Shown: positions 1 to 7,324 of the stretch, piece by piece
Position numbering within the stretch: the first letter of the stretch is position 1
Layout of the letters: each line of letters begins with the position of its first letter
NCBI GenBank assembly: GCA_964394665.1
Contig: CAYMYN010000048.1
Location: 1 to 24,925, forward strand
Length of the DNA: 24,925 bases
Direction: 5' to 3'
Origin: CAYMYN01 sp964394665
Lineage (GTDB): Bacteria; Planctomycetota; UBA1135; GCA-002686595
Notes under the pieces: model-generated
Told to the model about the DNA's origin: nothing
Database searches by the model: none
The model's input: the letters and a program-made list of their open reading frames with translations, nothing else
Made by a program: the position numbers and the translations under genes

Positions 1-1310
1 CGGGCCTCCCCGCGGGAACCTTCCTGGGGCCGCGCGGAGCGGCGCGTCTCGCCGCGGCGCGTGGGGCCGGGGGGCTGGATCTCCTGGATCTTCCAGGTCG
101 CCTCGCGCAGCACGGACTGCCAGCGGCGGGCCTGTTGGGCCGGGACGAGGGTCGTCGCGTGGCCCTCGCGGCCCGCGCGGCCCGTGCGGCCGATGCGGTG
201 GGTGTAGGAGGTGACGTCGCGCGGCACGCTGTAGTTGACGACGTGCGTGACGTGCTCGACGTCGAGGCCCCGCGAAGCGACGTCGGTCGCCACCAGGGCC
301 TTCACCTCGCGCCGTCGGAAGGCGCCCATGACGCGGAAGCGCGCCTCCTGGTCGTATCCGCCGTGCAGGGCCTTGATCGGGAAGGGCAGGCGCTCCAAGC
401 GCCGGATCAGGCGCTCGACCTCGGTGCGGCGCTCGCAGAAGATCAGCAGCACGTCGTCGGGCTCGCTCTGCTCGATCATGCGGATCAGCGCCATCGGCCG
501 GTCGTCGTCGTGGATGACGAAGTAGTCCTGCTCGATGGTGTCCACCGTGGCGACGCCGCTGGCGGTGGCGATCTCGGCCGGATTCTGGCTGTGCTTGCGC
601 GCCAGCTTGAGCAGCTCGGGCGGAAAGGTCGCCGAGAAGAGCAGGGTGTTGCGGATCTCGGGATCGGTGGCGAGCAGGATCTTCTCGACGTCGTCGAGGA
701 AACCGATCTCGAGCATCTCGTCGGCCTCGTCGAGCACGACGAACTCGGTCCAGGGGAACGAGAGGAAGCCCTGGCCCATCAGATCGAGCACGCGGCCGGG
801 GGTGCCGACGACGACCTGCGCGCCCTTCTTGAGGGCGTCGACCTGGGGCTTGGCCGGCTCGCCGCCGACGATCAGCACGACCGAGATGTCGCGCGCGCGG
901 CCGAGGGCTTCGAGCACCTTGGCGACCTGCTCGGCGAGCTCGCGCGTGGGGGTCAGGACCAGGGCCTGCACCGAGACGCGCGAGGGGTCGACCAGCGACA
1001 TCACCGGCGCGCCGAAGGCCAGGGTCTTGCCGGTGCCGGTCTCGGCCTGGGCGATCACGTCGCGGCGCTCGAGGGCGGGCTGGATCGCCAGGCGCTGGAT
1101 CGGGGTGGGCGAGGTGATGCCCATCTCCGCGATGGCGTCGAGCACCTCGGGCGCCAGGGCCCAGTGCTCGAAGGACGTGATGTCGGGGGGTTCGCTGGAG
1201 GGGTGGGGGGGCCCGATGGGGGGGCCCTGGGAGGCGCGGGCGGGGCGCGGCGGTCCGCCGCGGCGGCCCCCGCCCCCGTGCGGGCCGCGGGATCGTGTGG
1301 TGGGACTCAT
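1..1310 (-). CDS. DEAD-box ATP-dependent RNA helicase (3' end beyond window)
   Basis: ATP-dependent RNA unwinding or RNP remodelling enzyme of the cytoplasm. Reading leftwards from ATG at 1310, the frame stays open to base 1, giving at least 436 residues without a stop. All core motifs are visible: Q-motif SPTPIQ, Walker A AETGTGKT (Lys95), PTRELAEQV, TPGRVLDL, DEAD at 194-197, SAT at 226-228, then in the second RecA domain HGGYDQEAR, VATDVASRGLD and HRIGRTGR at 371-378. The first ~35 residues are Gly/Arg/Pro-rich and the tail after the helicase core turns basic, as in RhlE/DeaD/CshA-type proteins; which of these cannot be settled without the full C-terminus. There is no Shine-Dalgarno. A TATCCT element ends 13 nt before the ATG, so the transcript may have a very short leader. 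It diverges from the nuclease gene at 1544. Confidence 0.96.
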   Translation of the reverse strand, partial: MSPTTRSRGPHGGGGRRGGPPRPARASQGPPIGPPHPSSEPPDITSFEHWALAPEVLDAIAEMGITSPTPIQRLAIQPALERRDVIAQAETGTGKTLAFGAPVMSLVDPSRVSVQALVLTPTRELAEQVAKVLEALGRARDISVVLIVGGEPAKPQVDALKKGAQVVVGTPGRVLDLMGQGFLSFPWTEFVVLDEADEMLEIGFLDDVEKILLATDPEIRNTLLFSATFPPELLKLARKHSQNPAEIATASGVATVDTIEQDYFVIHDDDRPMALIRMIEQSEPDDVLLIFCERRTEVERLIRRLERLPFPIKALHGGYDQEARFRVMGAFRRREVKALVATDVASRGLDVEHVTHVVNYSVPRDVTSYTHRIGRTGRAGREGHATTLVPAQQARRWQSVLREATWKIQEIQPPGPTRRGETRRSARPQEGSRGEA

Positions 1311-1543
1311 GTGTAGGGCGAACAGGATAGGCCCTTTGGAGCAACGGCGGAGGGCCCATGGCCGTGGTTTCCGCCCCGGCCGCAGTCCAGGGTGGTTCGA
1401 GGAGCCAGGGCGGGCCGCCCGGACCCCCCGCCCCTGGGCCGGGTCGCCCCTGGCCCCTGCGGCCCCGAGGACAGCTACCATCCCGCTCCCGGGCGCCTCA
1501 CTCGGGGAACGCTCCCTCCCGCAACCCCCGCTCAGCATTCGCC
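1311..1543. other. Divergent intergenic region between helicase and exonuclease III genes
   Basis: A 233-bp non-coding, very GC-rich spacer with promoters expected in both directions. Leftward, TATCCT (complement of 1324-1329) sits just upstream of the helicase ATG. Rightward, TACCAT at 1476-1481 is the best -10-like hexamer, about 62 nt before the nuclease GTG. No convincing -35 box was found at 17 nt for either. An open frame runs through from 1358 in phase with the nuclease, but its translation is Pro/Gly/Arg low-complexity and does not resemble the family, so I treat it as non-coding. Confidence 0.5.
1324..1331 (-). promoter_or_regulatory. Candidate -10 element of the helicase promoter (CCTATCCT)
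   Basis: On the minus strand CCTATCCT is followed by 13 nt and then the helicase ATG. The downstream context (TATCCT, two bases, TCGCC) is the same as that of the candidate promoter before the thiolase at 5920, which supports a shared sigma-factor element. No good -35 is seen. If real, transcription would start only about 6 nt before the start codon. Confidence 0.4.
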
Positions 1544-2305
1544 GTGATCGTCGCCACCTGGAACGTGAACTCGATCCGCGCCCGCCTGCCGCGCGTGCTC
1601 GACTGGCTCGCCGAGCGGCGGCCGGACGTGGTCTGCCTGCAGGAGACCAAGTGCCGGGACGAGCAGTTCCCGCGCGAGGCGATCGAGGATCTGGGCTACC
1701 AGATCGCGATCCACGGCCAGCCGACCTACAACGGCGTCGCGATCCTCTCGCGCAAGCCGATCGAGGACGTGGTGCTCGGGATGCCCGGCTCGGGCCTCGA
1801 CGACGACCGGCGCGTGATCGGCTGCGCGATCGGCGATCTCTTGCTGGTCGACGTCTACGTCGTCAACGGCCAGGAGGTCGGCAGCGCGAAGTACGAGTAC
1901 AAGCTGGCCTGGCTGGCGCGCCTGCGGGAGCACCTCGCGCGCCTGGACCGCGCCGAGAAGGTGATCGTCACCGGCGATTTCAACATCACCTTCGACGACC
2001 GCGACGTGTACGACCCCGACCTGTGGTACGAGAAGATCCTGTGCTCGACCCCCGAGCGCGAGGCCCTGCGCCGCATCGTCGACCTGGGTTTCATCGACGC
2101 GTTCCGCCGCTTCGAGGAGGGCCCTCGACACTACACCTGGTGGGACTTCCGCACCCGCGCCTACCCCGACCGCGGCCTGCGCATCGACCACGTGCTTTGC
2201 TCCGAGGCCGCCCAGGCGGCCTGCACGGGCGTCACGATCGACACCGCCTACCGCGAGGGCGAGCGCCCCAGCGACCACGCGCCGGTGCTCGCGACCTTCG
2301 CCTGA
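1544..2305 (+). CDS. xth: Exonuclease III family DNA repair nuclease (AP endonuclease)
   Basis: Predicted Mg-dependent exodeoxyribonuclease III / AP endonuclease for base-excision repair in the cytoplasm; 253 residues, close to the ~268 of E. coli XthA. Endonuclease/exonuclease/phosphatase fold markers: ATWNVNSIRAR at 4-14 (Asn7), LQETK with metal ligand Glu34 (same position as in E. coli), GDFNI with Asp145 and Asn147, RIDH with Asp215, and the catalytic SDHAPV with His245. I chose GTG at 1544 because the conserved N-terminal strand begins immediately after it. The upstream in-frame ATG at 1358 would add 62 low-complexity residues. No Shine-Dalgarno is evident. The gene converges on the LON-domain gene with only 7 bp between stop codons. 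Confidence 0.93.
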   Translation: MIVATWNVNSIRARLPRVLDWLAERRPDVVCLQETKCRDEQFPREAIEDLGYQIAIHGQPTYNGVAILSRKPIEDVVLGMPGSGLDDDRRVIGCAIGDLLLVDVYVVNGQEVGSAKYEYKLAWLARLREHLARLDRAEKVIVTGDFNITFDDRDVYDPDLWYEKILCSTPEREALRRIVDLGFIDAFRRFEEGPRHYTWWDFRTRAYPDRGLRIDHVLCSEAAQAACTGVTIDTAYREGERPSDHAPVLATFA

Positions 2306-2312
2306 TCGGACG

Positions 2313-2894
2313 TCAGCCTCGCGCGTCGAGGGCGGCTTGGGCGCGGGCGGCGACGGAGGGGATCTCGAAGAGTCGTTGGGTCTGGGCCACCGGCAGGGCC
2401 AGGGTCGAGATCAACAGATCGGCGAGGGCGCCGGTGGGGAGGTCGGCGGGCAGCTCGCCGAAGGCCTGGCCGTGCTCCTTCAGCGCGTCGCGCAGGCGCT
2501 CGGAGAGGCGGTCGGCCACGGCGGGGGGCGGCGGGACGTCGGGCAGGGGCTCGAAGACCACCTGGCGGTAGGGCAGGGCGCTCGGGATCTCGTGCAGGCG
2601 CACGCGCGAGAGGCCGGCGATCGAGAGCAGGAAGCGGCCGTCCTCCAGGCGCTGGTGGTGCACGATCTCGGCCAGGGTGCCCACCGGGTAGACCGGGGGC
2701 GCGCCGCTGGCCTCGGACTCGTGGCCCTCCTCGATCGAGACCAGGACCAACCACCCGCGGCGGTCGAGCAGGTCCTCGACCAGCCGCCGGTAGCGCTCCT
2801 CGAAGACGTGCAGGCCCTCGATGCGCCCCGGGAAGAGGTGGTAGCGAGGCAGCGGGAACATCGGCGCGACGGGGCCGCCGGAGGCAGGGTTCAT
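2313..2894 (-). CDS. LON peptidase substrate-binding domain protein (no protease or ATPase domain)
   Basis: A 193-residue protein matching the N-terminal (PUA-like, LAN/LON) substrate-binding domain of Lon on its own. Family signals are FPLPRYHLFPG at 13-23, HVFEERYRRLVEDLL at 29-43, then the PVGTLAEIVHHQRLEDGRF and GLSRVRLHE segments typical of the domain, and a helical C-terminus. There is no AAA module and no Ser-Lys protease domain. Stand-alone versions are common in bacteria and are thought to bind unfolded protein or act as adaptors; the true role is unknown. Its ATG overlaps the stop of the upstream SirB1-like gene (ATGA at 2891-2894), so the pair is probably translationally coupled and may act together. 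Confidence 0.9.
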   Translation of the reverse strand: MNPASGGPVAPMFPLPRYHLFPGRIEGLHVFEERYRRLVEDLLDRRGWLVLVSIEEGHESEASGAPPVYPVGTLAEIVHHQRLEDGRFLLSIAGLSRVRLHEIPSALPYRQVVFEPLPDVPPPPAVADRLSERLRDALKEHGQAFGELPADLPTGALADLLISTLALPVAQTQRLFEIPSVAARAQAALDARG

Positions 2895-3814
2895 CGCCGC
2901 GTCCCGCCCGCGCGGCGGGCCATCAGCGCGCCGATCCGACCGAGGGCGCGCGCCTCGGCGCGCAGGCCGCGCTGCTCGTAGCTGCGCGCCAGGTTCCCGA
3001 CCTGGCGCTGGAGCAGCAGGGCGTCGGGCGCGTCGCGGAACCACTCGGGGCGGAAGCTCAGACCGTGCTGGGCGAGGTAGCCCATCAAGCTGGCGTGGGT
3101 GCGCGCCTCGCCGCCATGGAAGGGGTCGACCACGAGATCGCGCCGCCCGCCGCGCAGGCGCAGCATCACGTGCCCGGGGAGCGGGATCGCGCTGGCGGCG
3201 ATCCCCGCGCGGCGCGCGACCAACACGTGCAGCGCGACCAAGGTCAGGGGCAACCCGCGCTTGCGCTCGATCACGCGGTGCAGGTGCACGTTGTCGGGGT
3301 GGTGGTAGTCCTCGGCGTCGCCGCGATAGCCCAGCTCGCCGCCCAGGTACTCGACCAGCGCGCGGGCGCGCTCGAGCTCGCCACCGCGCGCGGCGCCACG
3401 CCGCCGCACCTGCGCGGCCATCGCGTCGAGGGCGCGTTTGTAGGGCCGGGCGTCGAGGCGCGGCGTGTGCAGGCGCGCCAACAAGAAGAGCCCGCGCTCG
3501 AGCTCGAGCGTGCCCGCGACGGCGAAGCGCAGCAGGCGCCGCAGGACCACGCGGCGCTCGGCCGCGGCCAGGAGGTTGCGCGCGTGGGCGCGCACCCGCG
3601 GCTCGGGGCTGCGCGCGGCGCGGCGCAGGAGCGCGAGGCCCGGCTTGCCCGCGGCTTTGAAGCGCCGACGCAGCTCCGCCCGGACGGTCCGCGAGTCGTC
3701 GCCCAGCAGGCTCGCGACCGCGGCCAGGGCGCCCACCGGATCGGGCTCCGATCGGGCGTGATCGGGGTCGGGGGGAACGGGGGTCGGGTCGGGCATGGCC
3801 TGCACCTCGATCAT
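2891..3814 (-). CDS. SirB1-like transglutaminase-fold protein with helical repeat N-terminus
   Basis: A 307-residue protein of the SirB1 (transglutaminase-like core 2) family, usually linked in annotations to tetratricopeptide tails; biochemical function is unproven. Residues ~30-90 look like HEAT-type helical repeats (VRAELRRRFKAAGKPGLALL, RSPEPRVRAHARNLL). The family core runs ~95-270: DNVHLHRVIERKRGLPLTL at 174-192, GIAASAIPLPGHVMLR with His215, and VVDPFHGG with Asp230. The usual transglutaminase Cys position is Thr191, so thiol catalysis is unlikely, as in much of this family. I chose ATG at 3814; ATG at 3796 is an alternative that drops six residues. The frame is open to 4033, but that would run into the divergent secreted-protein gene and adds low-complexity sequence. 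Followed by the LON-domain gene with a 4-nt overlap. Confidence 0.88.
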   Translation of the reverse strand: MIEVQAMPDPTPVPPDPDHARSEPDPVGALAAVASLLGDDSRTVRAELRRRFKAAGKPGLALLRRAARSPEPRVRAHARNLLAAAERRVVLRRLLRFAVAGTLELERGLFLLARLHTPRLDARPYKRALDAMAAQVRRRGAARGGELERARALVEYLGGELGYRGDAEDYHHPDNVHLHRVIERKRGLPLTLVALHVLVARRAGIAASAIPLPGHVMLRLRGGRRDLVVDPFHGGEARTHASLMGYLAQHGLSFRPEWFRDAPDALLLQRQVGNLARSYEQRGLRAEARALGRIGALMARRAGGTRR

Positions 3815-4025
3815 AAGGGGTACGCCGCGGGGGACGCGCGTGGGTCCTCGGGGCCAGCCGCGAGGCGGTCGCAGGGCCGGACCCCGGGCCCACGGGCCCC
3901 GCAGCCCGGGCCCCGCGGTACGGTGGAGGGACGGTCGCGTCCCGCGACCGGGGGCCTTCGCGGCCCAGTCCCCTCCTGTCTCCCCCTCCCACCGCGGGCC
4001 CGTGGGCTCCGGAAGCGAACCCAAC
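3815..4025. other. Divergent intergenic region with GC palindromes
   Basis: A 211-bp spacer between the SirB1-like gene (-) and the secreted-protein gene (+). It contains overlapping GGGCCC-type palindromes around 3884-3915 and a perfect 8-bp inverted repeat at 3932-3950. A TACGGT hexamer at 3918-3923 is the best -10-like sequence for the rightward gene, but it is weak. A GGAAG at 4011-4016 lies ~10 nt before the ATG at 4026 and could act as a poor ribosome-binding site. Confidence 0.45.
3932..3950. promoter_or_regulatory. Perfect 8-bp inverted repeat upstream of secreted-protein gene
   Basis: CGGTCGCG, loop TCC, CGCGACCG: an exact inverted repeat with a 3-nt loop, 75 nt before the ATG at 4026. 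It lies just downstream of a possible -10 (TACGGT), so it could be an operator half-site pair or a 5'-leader hairpin. In such GC-rich DNA a chance palindrome is possible. Confidence 0.35.
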
Positions 4026-5741
4026 ATGAGCATCCTCCATCGTCGACTCGTTCACACCGCGCTGCTGTCCGCCGCGTGGGCGGGCTCCGCAGCGGCCCAG
4101 ACCATCCAACCCCTGGTGGTCGAGGGCGACACCGTGACCGGCGTGGGCCTGGTCACGACCATCAACGGCTTCGCCATCAACGACAACGGCGACTGGCTGG
4201 TCGAGGCCGACACCGACGCCGCCACGACCGAGGACCTGGTGCTGATCAAGAACGGCGTCCTGTTCCTGCGCGAGGACCAGGCCCTGACCCAACCCGTGGG
4301 GGCCAACATCAGCTCCTTCGACGACCTGTGGCTCAACAACAACGGGGACGCGTCGAACAACCTCTTCCTGCGCAACACGGGGGGGAGCACCAACGACACG
4401 GGGATCTTCTGGAACGACGTGCTCGTGCTGCAGGAGAGCTTCGTCTCGAACTCGCCCGCGTTCAGCGGACCGACGCCCTACATCGGGTTCTTCGGCACCA
4501 AGATCAACGACGCGAACCAGATCGCCGTCATGGCCAGCGTCGACGACCCGATGATCTCGAGCTCGGTCGACCGGGCGTTGGTGATCCTGGCCGTCGACGG
4601 CACGGGGGCGCTGATCTCCGAGACCGTCTTCGCCAAGGAGAGCGACGTCCTGCCGGGTCAGACCGAGGCGGTGACCGACTTCAACACCGGGCCCCACGAC
4701 TGGGCCTTCGACGCCGCGGGCAACTTCATGTTCATGGCGTCCCTGACCGGCGCCACGGCGACCAACCAGGCGATCTACATCGGCAACACGCTGATCGCGC
4801 AGAAGGGCGACCCCTCGCCGGCCGCGGGCCTCACCTACAGCAGCTTCGGCAGCAGCAAGCTGGACGTCTCGAGCAACGGCCTGCACTACGTCTTCAGCGC
4901 CACCCTCAGCGGCGCGACGGCCACCAACGCCATCATCGTGCGCAACGGGACGAAGCTCGTGCAGAAGGGCGAGTCCCTGCCGGCGATCGGCTCCTTCGTG
5001 TTCACGACCTTCGGCAGCGGGCCGGTGCAGATCTCCGACTCCGGCGACGTGCTCTGGTACGGCGACTGGGACGACCCCGTCACGACCCAGGACAAGGGCC
5101 TGTTCATCAACGACGAGCTCATCGTCCAGATCGGCGTGACGCAGATCAACGGCGCCACGGTCACGACCCTGCGCGGGATCACCGACGGCTACGCGCTCTC
5201 GCGCAACGGCCGCTACGTGGTCTTCGAGGCCGTGCTGGACAACGGCGACGAGGGCGCCTTCCTGCTCGACCGCCAGCTCCCGGTCGACATCCTGTGCCTG
5301 GGCGACGGCAGCGGCGGCGCTTGCCCCTGCGGCAACTTCGGCGCGACCGGCGAGGGCTGCGCCAACTCCACCGCCGCGGGCGCGTTGCTGGCGGCCAGCG
5401 GCACGGTCAGCGTCTCGGCCGGCGACCTGGTCCTGACGGGCTCGCAGCTTCCCGCGGGTCAGCCGGGACTGTTCTTCCAGGGCGTCAACGCGATCAATGG
5501 CGGCAACGGCAACCCCTTCGGGGACGGCCTGCGCTGCGCCGGCGGGGGCGTGGTCCGCATCCAGGTGCGCACCGCGTCGGGCGCGGGCGTCGCCTTCACG
5601 ACCGTGGACGTGCCGGCGACCGGCGGCGCGGCGGCCGGCGACACGCGCTACTACCAGATCTGGTACCGCGATCCGGTGGGTTCGCCCTGCGGCACCGGCT
5701 TCAACTTCACGCCGATGGTGCGCGTGATCTACGAGAGCTGA
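4026..5741 (+). CDS. Secreted repeat protein with planctomycete Cys-rich C-terminal domain
   Basis: A 571-residue exported protein of unknown function. A Sec signal peptide is clear: HRR at 5-7, a hydrophobic stretch, and AAAQ with probable cleavage after Ala24. Residues ~45-415 hold six degenerate repeats whose core is x-[DNS]-x-G-x(4)-hydrophobic-A: NDNGDWLVEA (52), NDANQIAVMA (161), DAAGNFMFMA (229), SSNGLHYVFSA (282), SDSGDVLWYG (337), SRNGRYVVFEA (392). Most cores are followed by an ng..Lv.kGd segment (IAQKGD, LVQKGE). This looks like a beta-propeller-type surface protein, six blades if each repeat is one blade. From 420 a Cys/Gly-rich domain follows (Cys424, 433, 435, 445, 504, 555; LFFQG; GDGLRCAGG), typical in my knowledge of secreted planctomycete proteins. 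The ATG was chosen because it gives the signal peptide. A strong hairpin lies 40 nt after the stop. Confidence 0.85.
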   Translation: MSILHRRLVHTALLSAAWAGSAAAQTIQPLVVEGDTVTGVGLVTTINGFAINDNGDWLVEADTDAATTEDLVLIKNGVLFLREDQALTQPVGANISSFDDLWLNNNGDASNNLFLRNTGGSTNDTGIFWNDVLVLQESFVSNSPAFSGPTPYIGFFGTKINDANQIAVMASVDDPMISSSVDRALVILAVDGTGALISETVFAKESDVLPGQTEAVTDFNTGPHDWAFDAAGNFMFMASLTGATATNQAIYIGNTLIAQKGDPSPAAGLTYSSFGSSKLDVSSNGLHYVFSATLSGATATNAIIVRNGTKLVQKGESLPAIGSFVFTTFGSGPVQISDSGDVLWYGDWDDPVTTQDKGLFINDELIVQIGVTQINGATVTTLRGITDGYALSRNGRYVVFEAVLDNGDEGAFLLDRQLPVDILCLGDGSGGACPCGNFGATGEGCANSTAAGALLAASGTVSVSAGDLVLTGSQLPAGQPGLFFQGVNAINGGNGNPFGDGLRCAGGGVVRIQVRTASGAGVAFTTVDVPATGGAAAGDTRYYQIWYRDPVGSPCGTGFNFTPMVRVIYES

Positions 5742-5780
5742 AGTCGCAGCGCTCCGGACGCCAGCGGGGCGCCGCTCACT

Positions 5781-5815
5781 GCGGGCCGTCTCTCCCTGGG
5801 GGGGAGGCGGCCCGT
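5781..5815 (+). terminator. Hairpin after secreted-protein gene
   Basis: Left arm 5783-5796 pairs with right arm 5800-5813 over 14 bp with two G-T wobbles and a 3-nt loop (TGG). The stem extends by a C-G pair and a wobble on the outside. It begins ~40 nt after the stop codon at 5741. There is no U-tract on the 3' side (GTCCGCTTCC follows), so it is a terminator-like or 3'-protecting structure rather than a textbook intrinsic terminator. Confidence 0.6.
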
Positions 5816-5896
5816 CCGCTTCCTGGCCCTGCCGAGCGCGGGGCGAGGGCCTGGCCCCCGCGGGACGGCCGCCGGCGGGGGGCTCCCCGGGTTCGC

Positions 5897-5925
5897 TTGC
5901 GGCTCCCGGGGGGTGCGCCTATCCT
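5897..5925 (+). promoter_or_regulatory. Candidate promoter of the acyl-CoA/hydro-lyase cluster
   Basis: TTGCGG, 17-nt spacer, TATCCT. The spacing is ideal for a housekeeping sigma factor, and the -10 with its flanks (GCCTATCCT, two bases, TCGCC) matches the element upstream of the helicase gene. The implied leader before the thiolase ATG is about 120 nt. The -35 matches consensus at only three positions. Confidence 0.45.
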
Positions 5926-6052
5926 CGTCGCCCTGAAATCGCGCCGGATCGGGGCCCGGAACCCCGGCCGCCCCGGGCCGCCGGCGAGGGGCCCCTCGCC
6001 CCCTGCTCGCCCGGCCCCCGCGCCGCTTTCCCCCGCAACCGCGGCCCTCCCC

Positions 6053-7267
6053 ATGGCTCCCCCCGGCAAGCCCACGCGCGTGGTGGTGACGCACGCCCTG
6101 CGCACCCCGATCGGCAAGTACCTGGGCTCCTTCTCCGCCCTCTCGGCGGCGGACCTGGGGGCCTCGGTGGTGAGCGACCTGCTGCGCCGGGCGGGGCTCG
6201 AGCCGGCCGCGGTGGGGGAGCTGATCCTGGGCAACGCGCGCCAGGCCGGCGGCGGGCCGAACGTGGCGCGTCAGGTCTCGGTGCGCGCCGGCTTGCCGGT
6301 CGAGACGCCGGCCTGGACCGTGAACATGGCCTGCGGCTCGGGGCTCAAGGCGCTCTGGCTGGCCGCCGAGTCGATCGCCGCCGGTCGCAATCGCATCGCC
6401 GTGGCCGGGGGCACCGAGAGCATGAGCGGCCTGCCCTTCCTCCTGCCGCGCATGCGCACGGGCTACCGCCTGGGGCACGCGCCGGTCGTGGACGCCATGT
6501 ACCAGGACGGCTTCGAGTGCCCGCTCGCCGGCATGTTGATGGGCGCGACGGCCGAGAAGCTGGCCCAGGACCTCGCCATCCCGCGCGCCGAGCAGGACGC
6601 CTACGCCCTCGAGAGCCAGCGCCGCGCGGCGGCCGCGATGGGCGAGGGGCGTTTCCGCGCCGAGCTCTCGCCGGTCGAGGTCGCGGGCCCCAAGGGCCAG
6701 CGGACCCTCGTCGAGGCGGACGAACACGTGCGGCCCGAGACCACGTTGGAGTCGTTGGCGAAGCTCCCGCCGGTCTTCGACGCGCAGAACGGGACGGTCA
6801 GCGCGGGCAACTCCTCGGGCATCACCGACGGCGCCGCGGCCCTGCTCGTGATGTCGGAAGCCGAGGCCGAGCGCCGCGGCCTCAAGCCCCTGGCCTACGT
6901 CGGCGCCGGGGCCCAGGCCGGGGTCGACCCGACGACGATGGGCATCGGGCCGGTGCCCGCCGTGCGCGCGCTCGCCGAGCGCAACGCCCTCGCGCCGGGC
7001 GACTACGACCTGGTCGAGCTGAACGAAGCCTTCGCGGCCCAGGTGCTGGCCTGCGACCGGGAGCTCGAGTTCCCGCGCGAGCGCCTGAACGTCAACGGCG
7101 GTGCGATCGCGCTGGGACATCCCATCGGGGCCACCGGCGCGCGCATCGCGGTCACGCTCCTGCACGAGCTCGTGCGCCGCAAGGGCGAGCACGGCCTGGC
7201 GACCCTGTGCATCTCGGGCGGCATGGGCCTGGCGCTCGCCTTCCATCGCTCCGGGCCGCCCGCCTGA
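6053..7267 (+). CDS. Acetyl-CoA C-acetyltransferase / thiolase (first copy)
   Basis: Cytosolic thiolase of 404 residues catalysing reversible condensation or thiolysis of (acetoacetyl) 3-ketoacyl-CoA. N-terminal strand TRVVVTHALRTPIGKYLGSF at 8-27; nucleophile Cys94 in NMACGSGLKAL; AGGTESMS; NEAFAAQ from Asn324; GHPIGATGARI with His356; and the second active-site Cys386 in LCISGGMG. Length and motifs are complete for the biosynthetic/degradative thiolase family. ATG at 6053 starts directly before the first conserved strand; the much longer open frame upstream is antisense or intergenic shadow. It is the first gene of a co-directional cluster and is followed after 57 bp by the 3-hydroxyacyl-CoA dehydrogenase, its pathway neighbour. 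Chain-length preference cannot be read from sequence; the context favours C4. Confidence 0.95.
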   Translation: MAPPGKPTRVVVTHALRTPIGKYLGSFSALSAADLGASVVSDLLRRAGLEPAAVGELILGNARQAGGGPNVARQVSVRAGLPVETPAWTVNMACGSGLKALWLAAESIAAGRNRIAVAGGTESMSGLPFLLPRMRTGYRLGHAPVVDAMYQDGFECPLAGMLMGATAEKLAQDLAIPRAEQDAYALESQRRAAAAMGEGRFRAELSPVEVAGPKGQRTLVEADEHVRPETTLESLAKLPPVFDAQNGTVSAGNSSGITDGAAALLVMSEAEAERRGLKPLAYVGAGAQAGVDPTTMGIGPVPAVRALAERNALAPGDYDLVELNEAFAAQVLACDRELEFPRERLNVNGGAIALGHPIGATGARIAVTLLHELVRRKGEHGLATLCISGGMGLALAFHRSGPPA

Positions 7268-7324
7268 GCGCACTTCGGCGCGCGCTCGGCGCCCTCCAAC
7301 CCCACGGAACCCCAAGGACAGACG

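Larger units (their letters stand above)
5742..6052. other. 311-bp intergenic region: terminator then candidate promoter
   Basis: No credible gene is seen. The left part carries a 14-16 bp hairpin (5781-5815) after the secreted-protein stop. The middle carries TTGCGG (5897-5902), a 17-nt spacer and TATCCT (5920-5925), the best promoter candidate for the downstream metabolic cluster. The last ~125 bases are C-rich and would form a long leader with no obvious Shine-Dalgarno. Open frames crossing here are artefacts of the GC content. Confidence 0.5.

Noticed and set aside
1358..1543. 62-residue N-terminal extension of the exonuclease III protein
   Set aside because: Pro/Gly/Arg low-complexity, not seen in the family, and it would cover the likely promoter region.
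3815..4033. 73-codon N-terminal extension of the SirB1-like protein to ATG at 4033
   Set aside because: It would overlap the start of the divergent secreted-protein gene and cover the whole intergenic region; the added sequence is low-complexity.
3065..7267. A 4.2-kb open frame on the plus strand
   Set aside because: Only 6053-7267 encodes recognisable protein (thiolase). The rest is antisense to the SirB1-like gene or out of frame with the secreted protein and is Arg/Gly/Ala low-complexity, as expected at this GC content.
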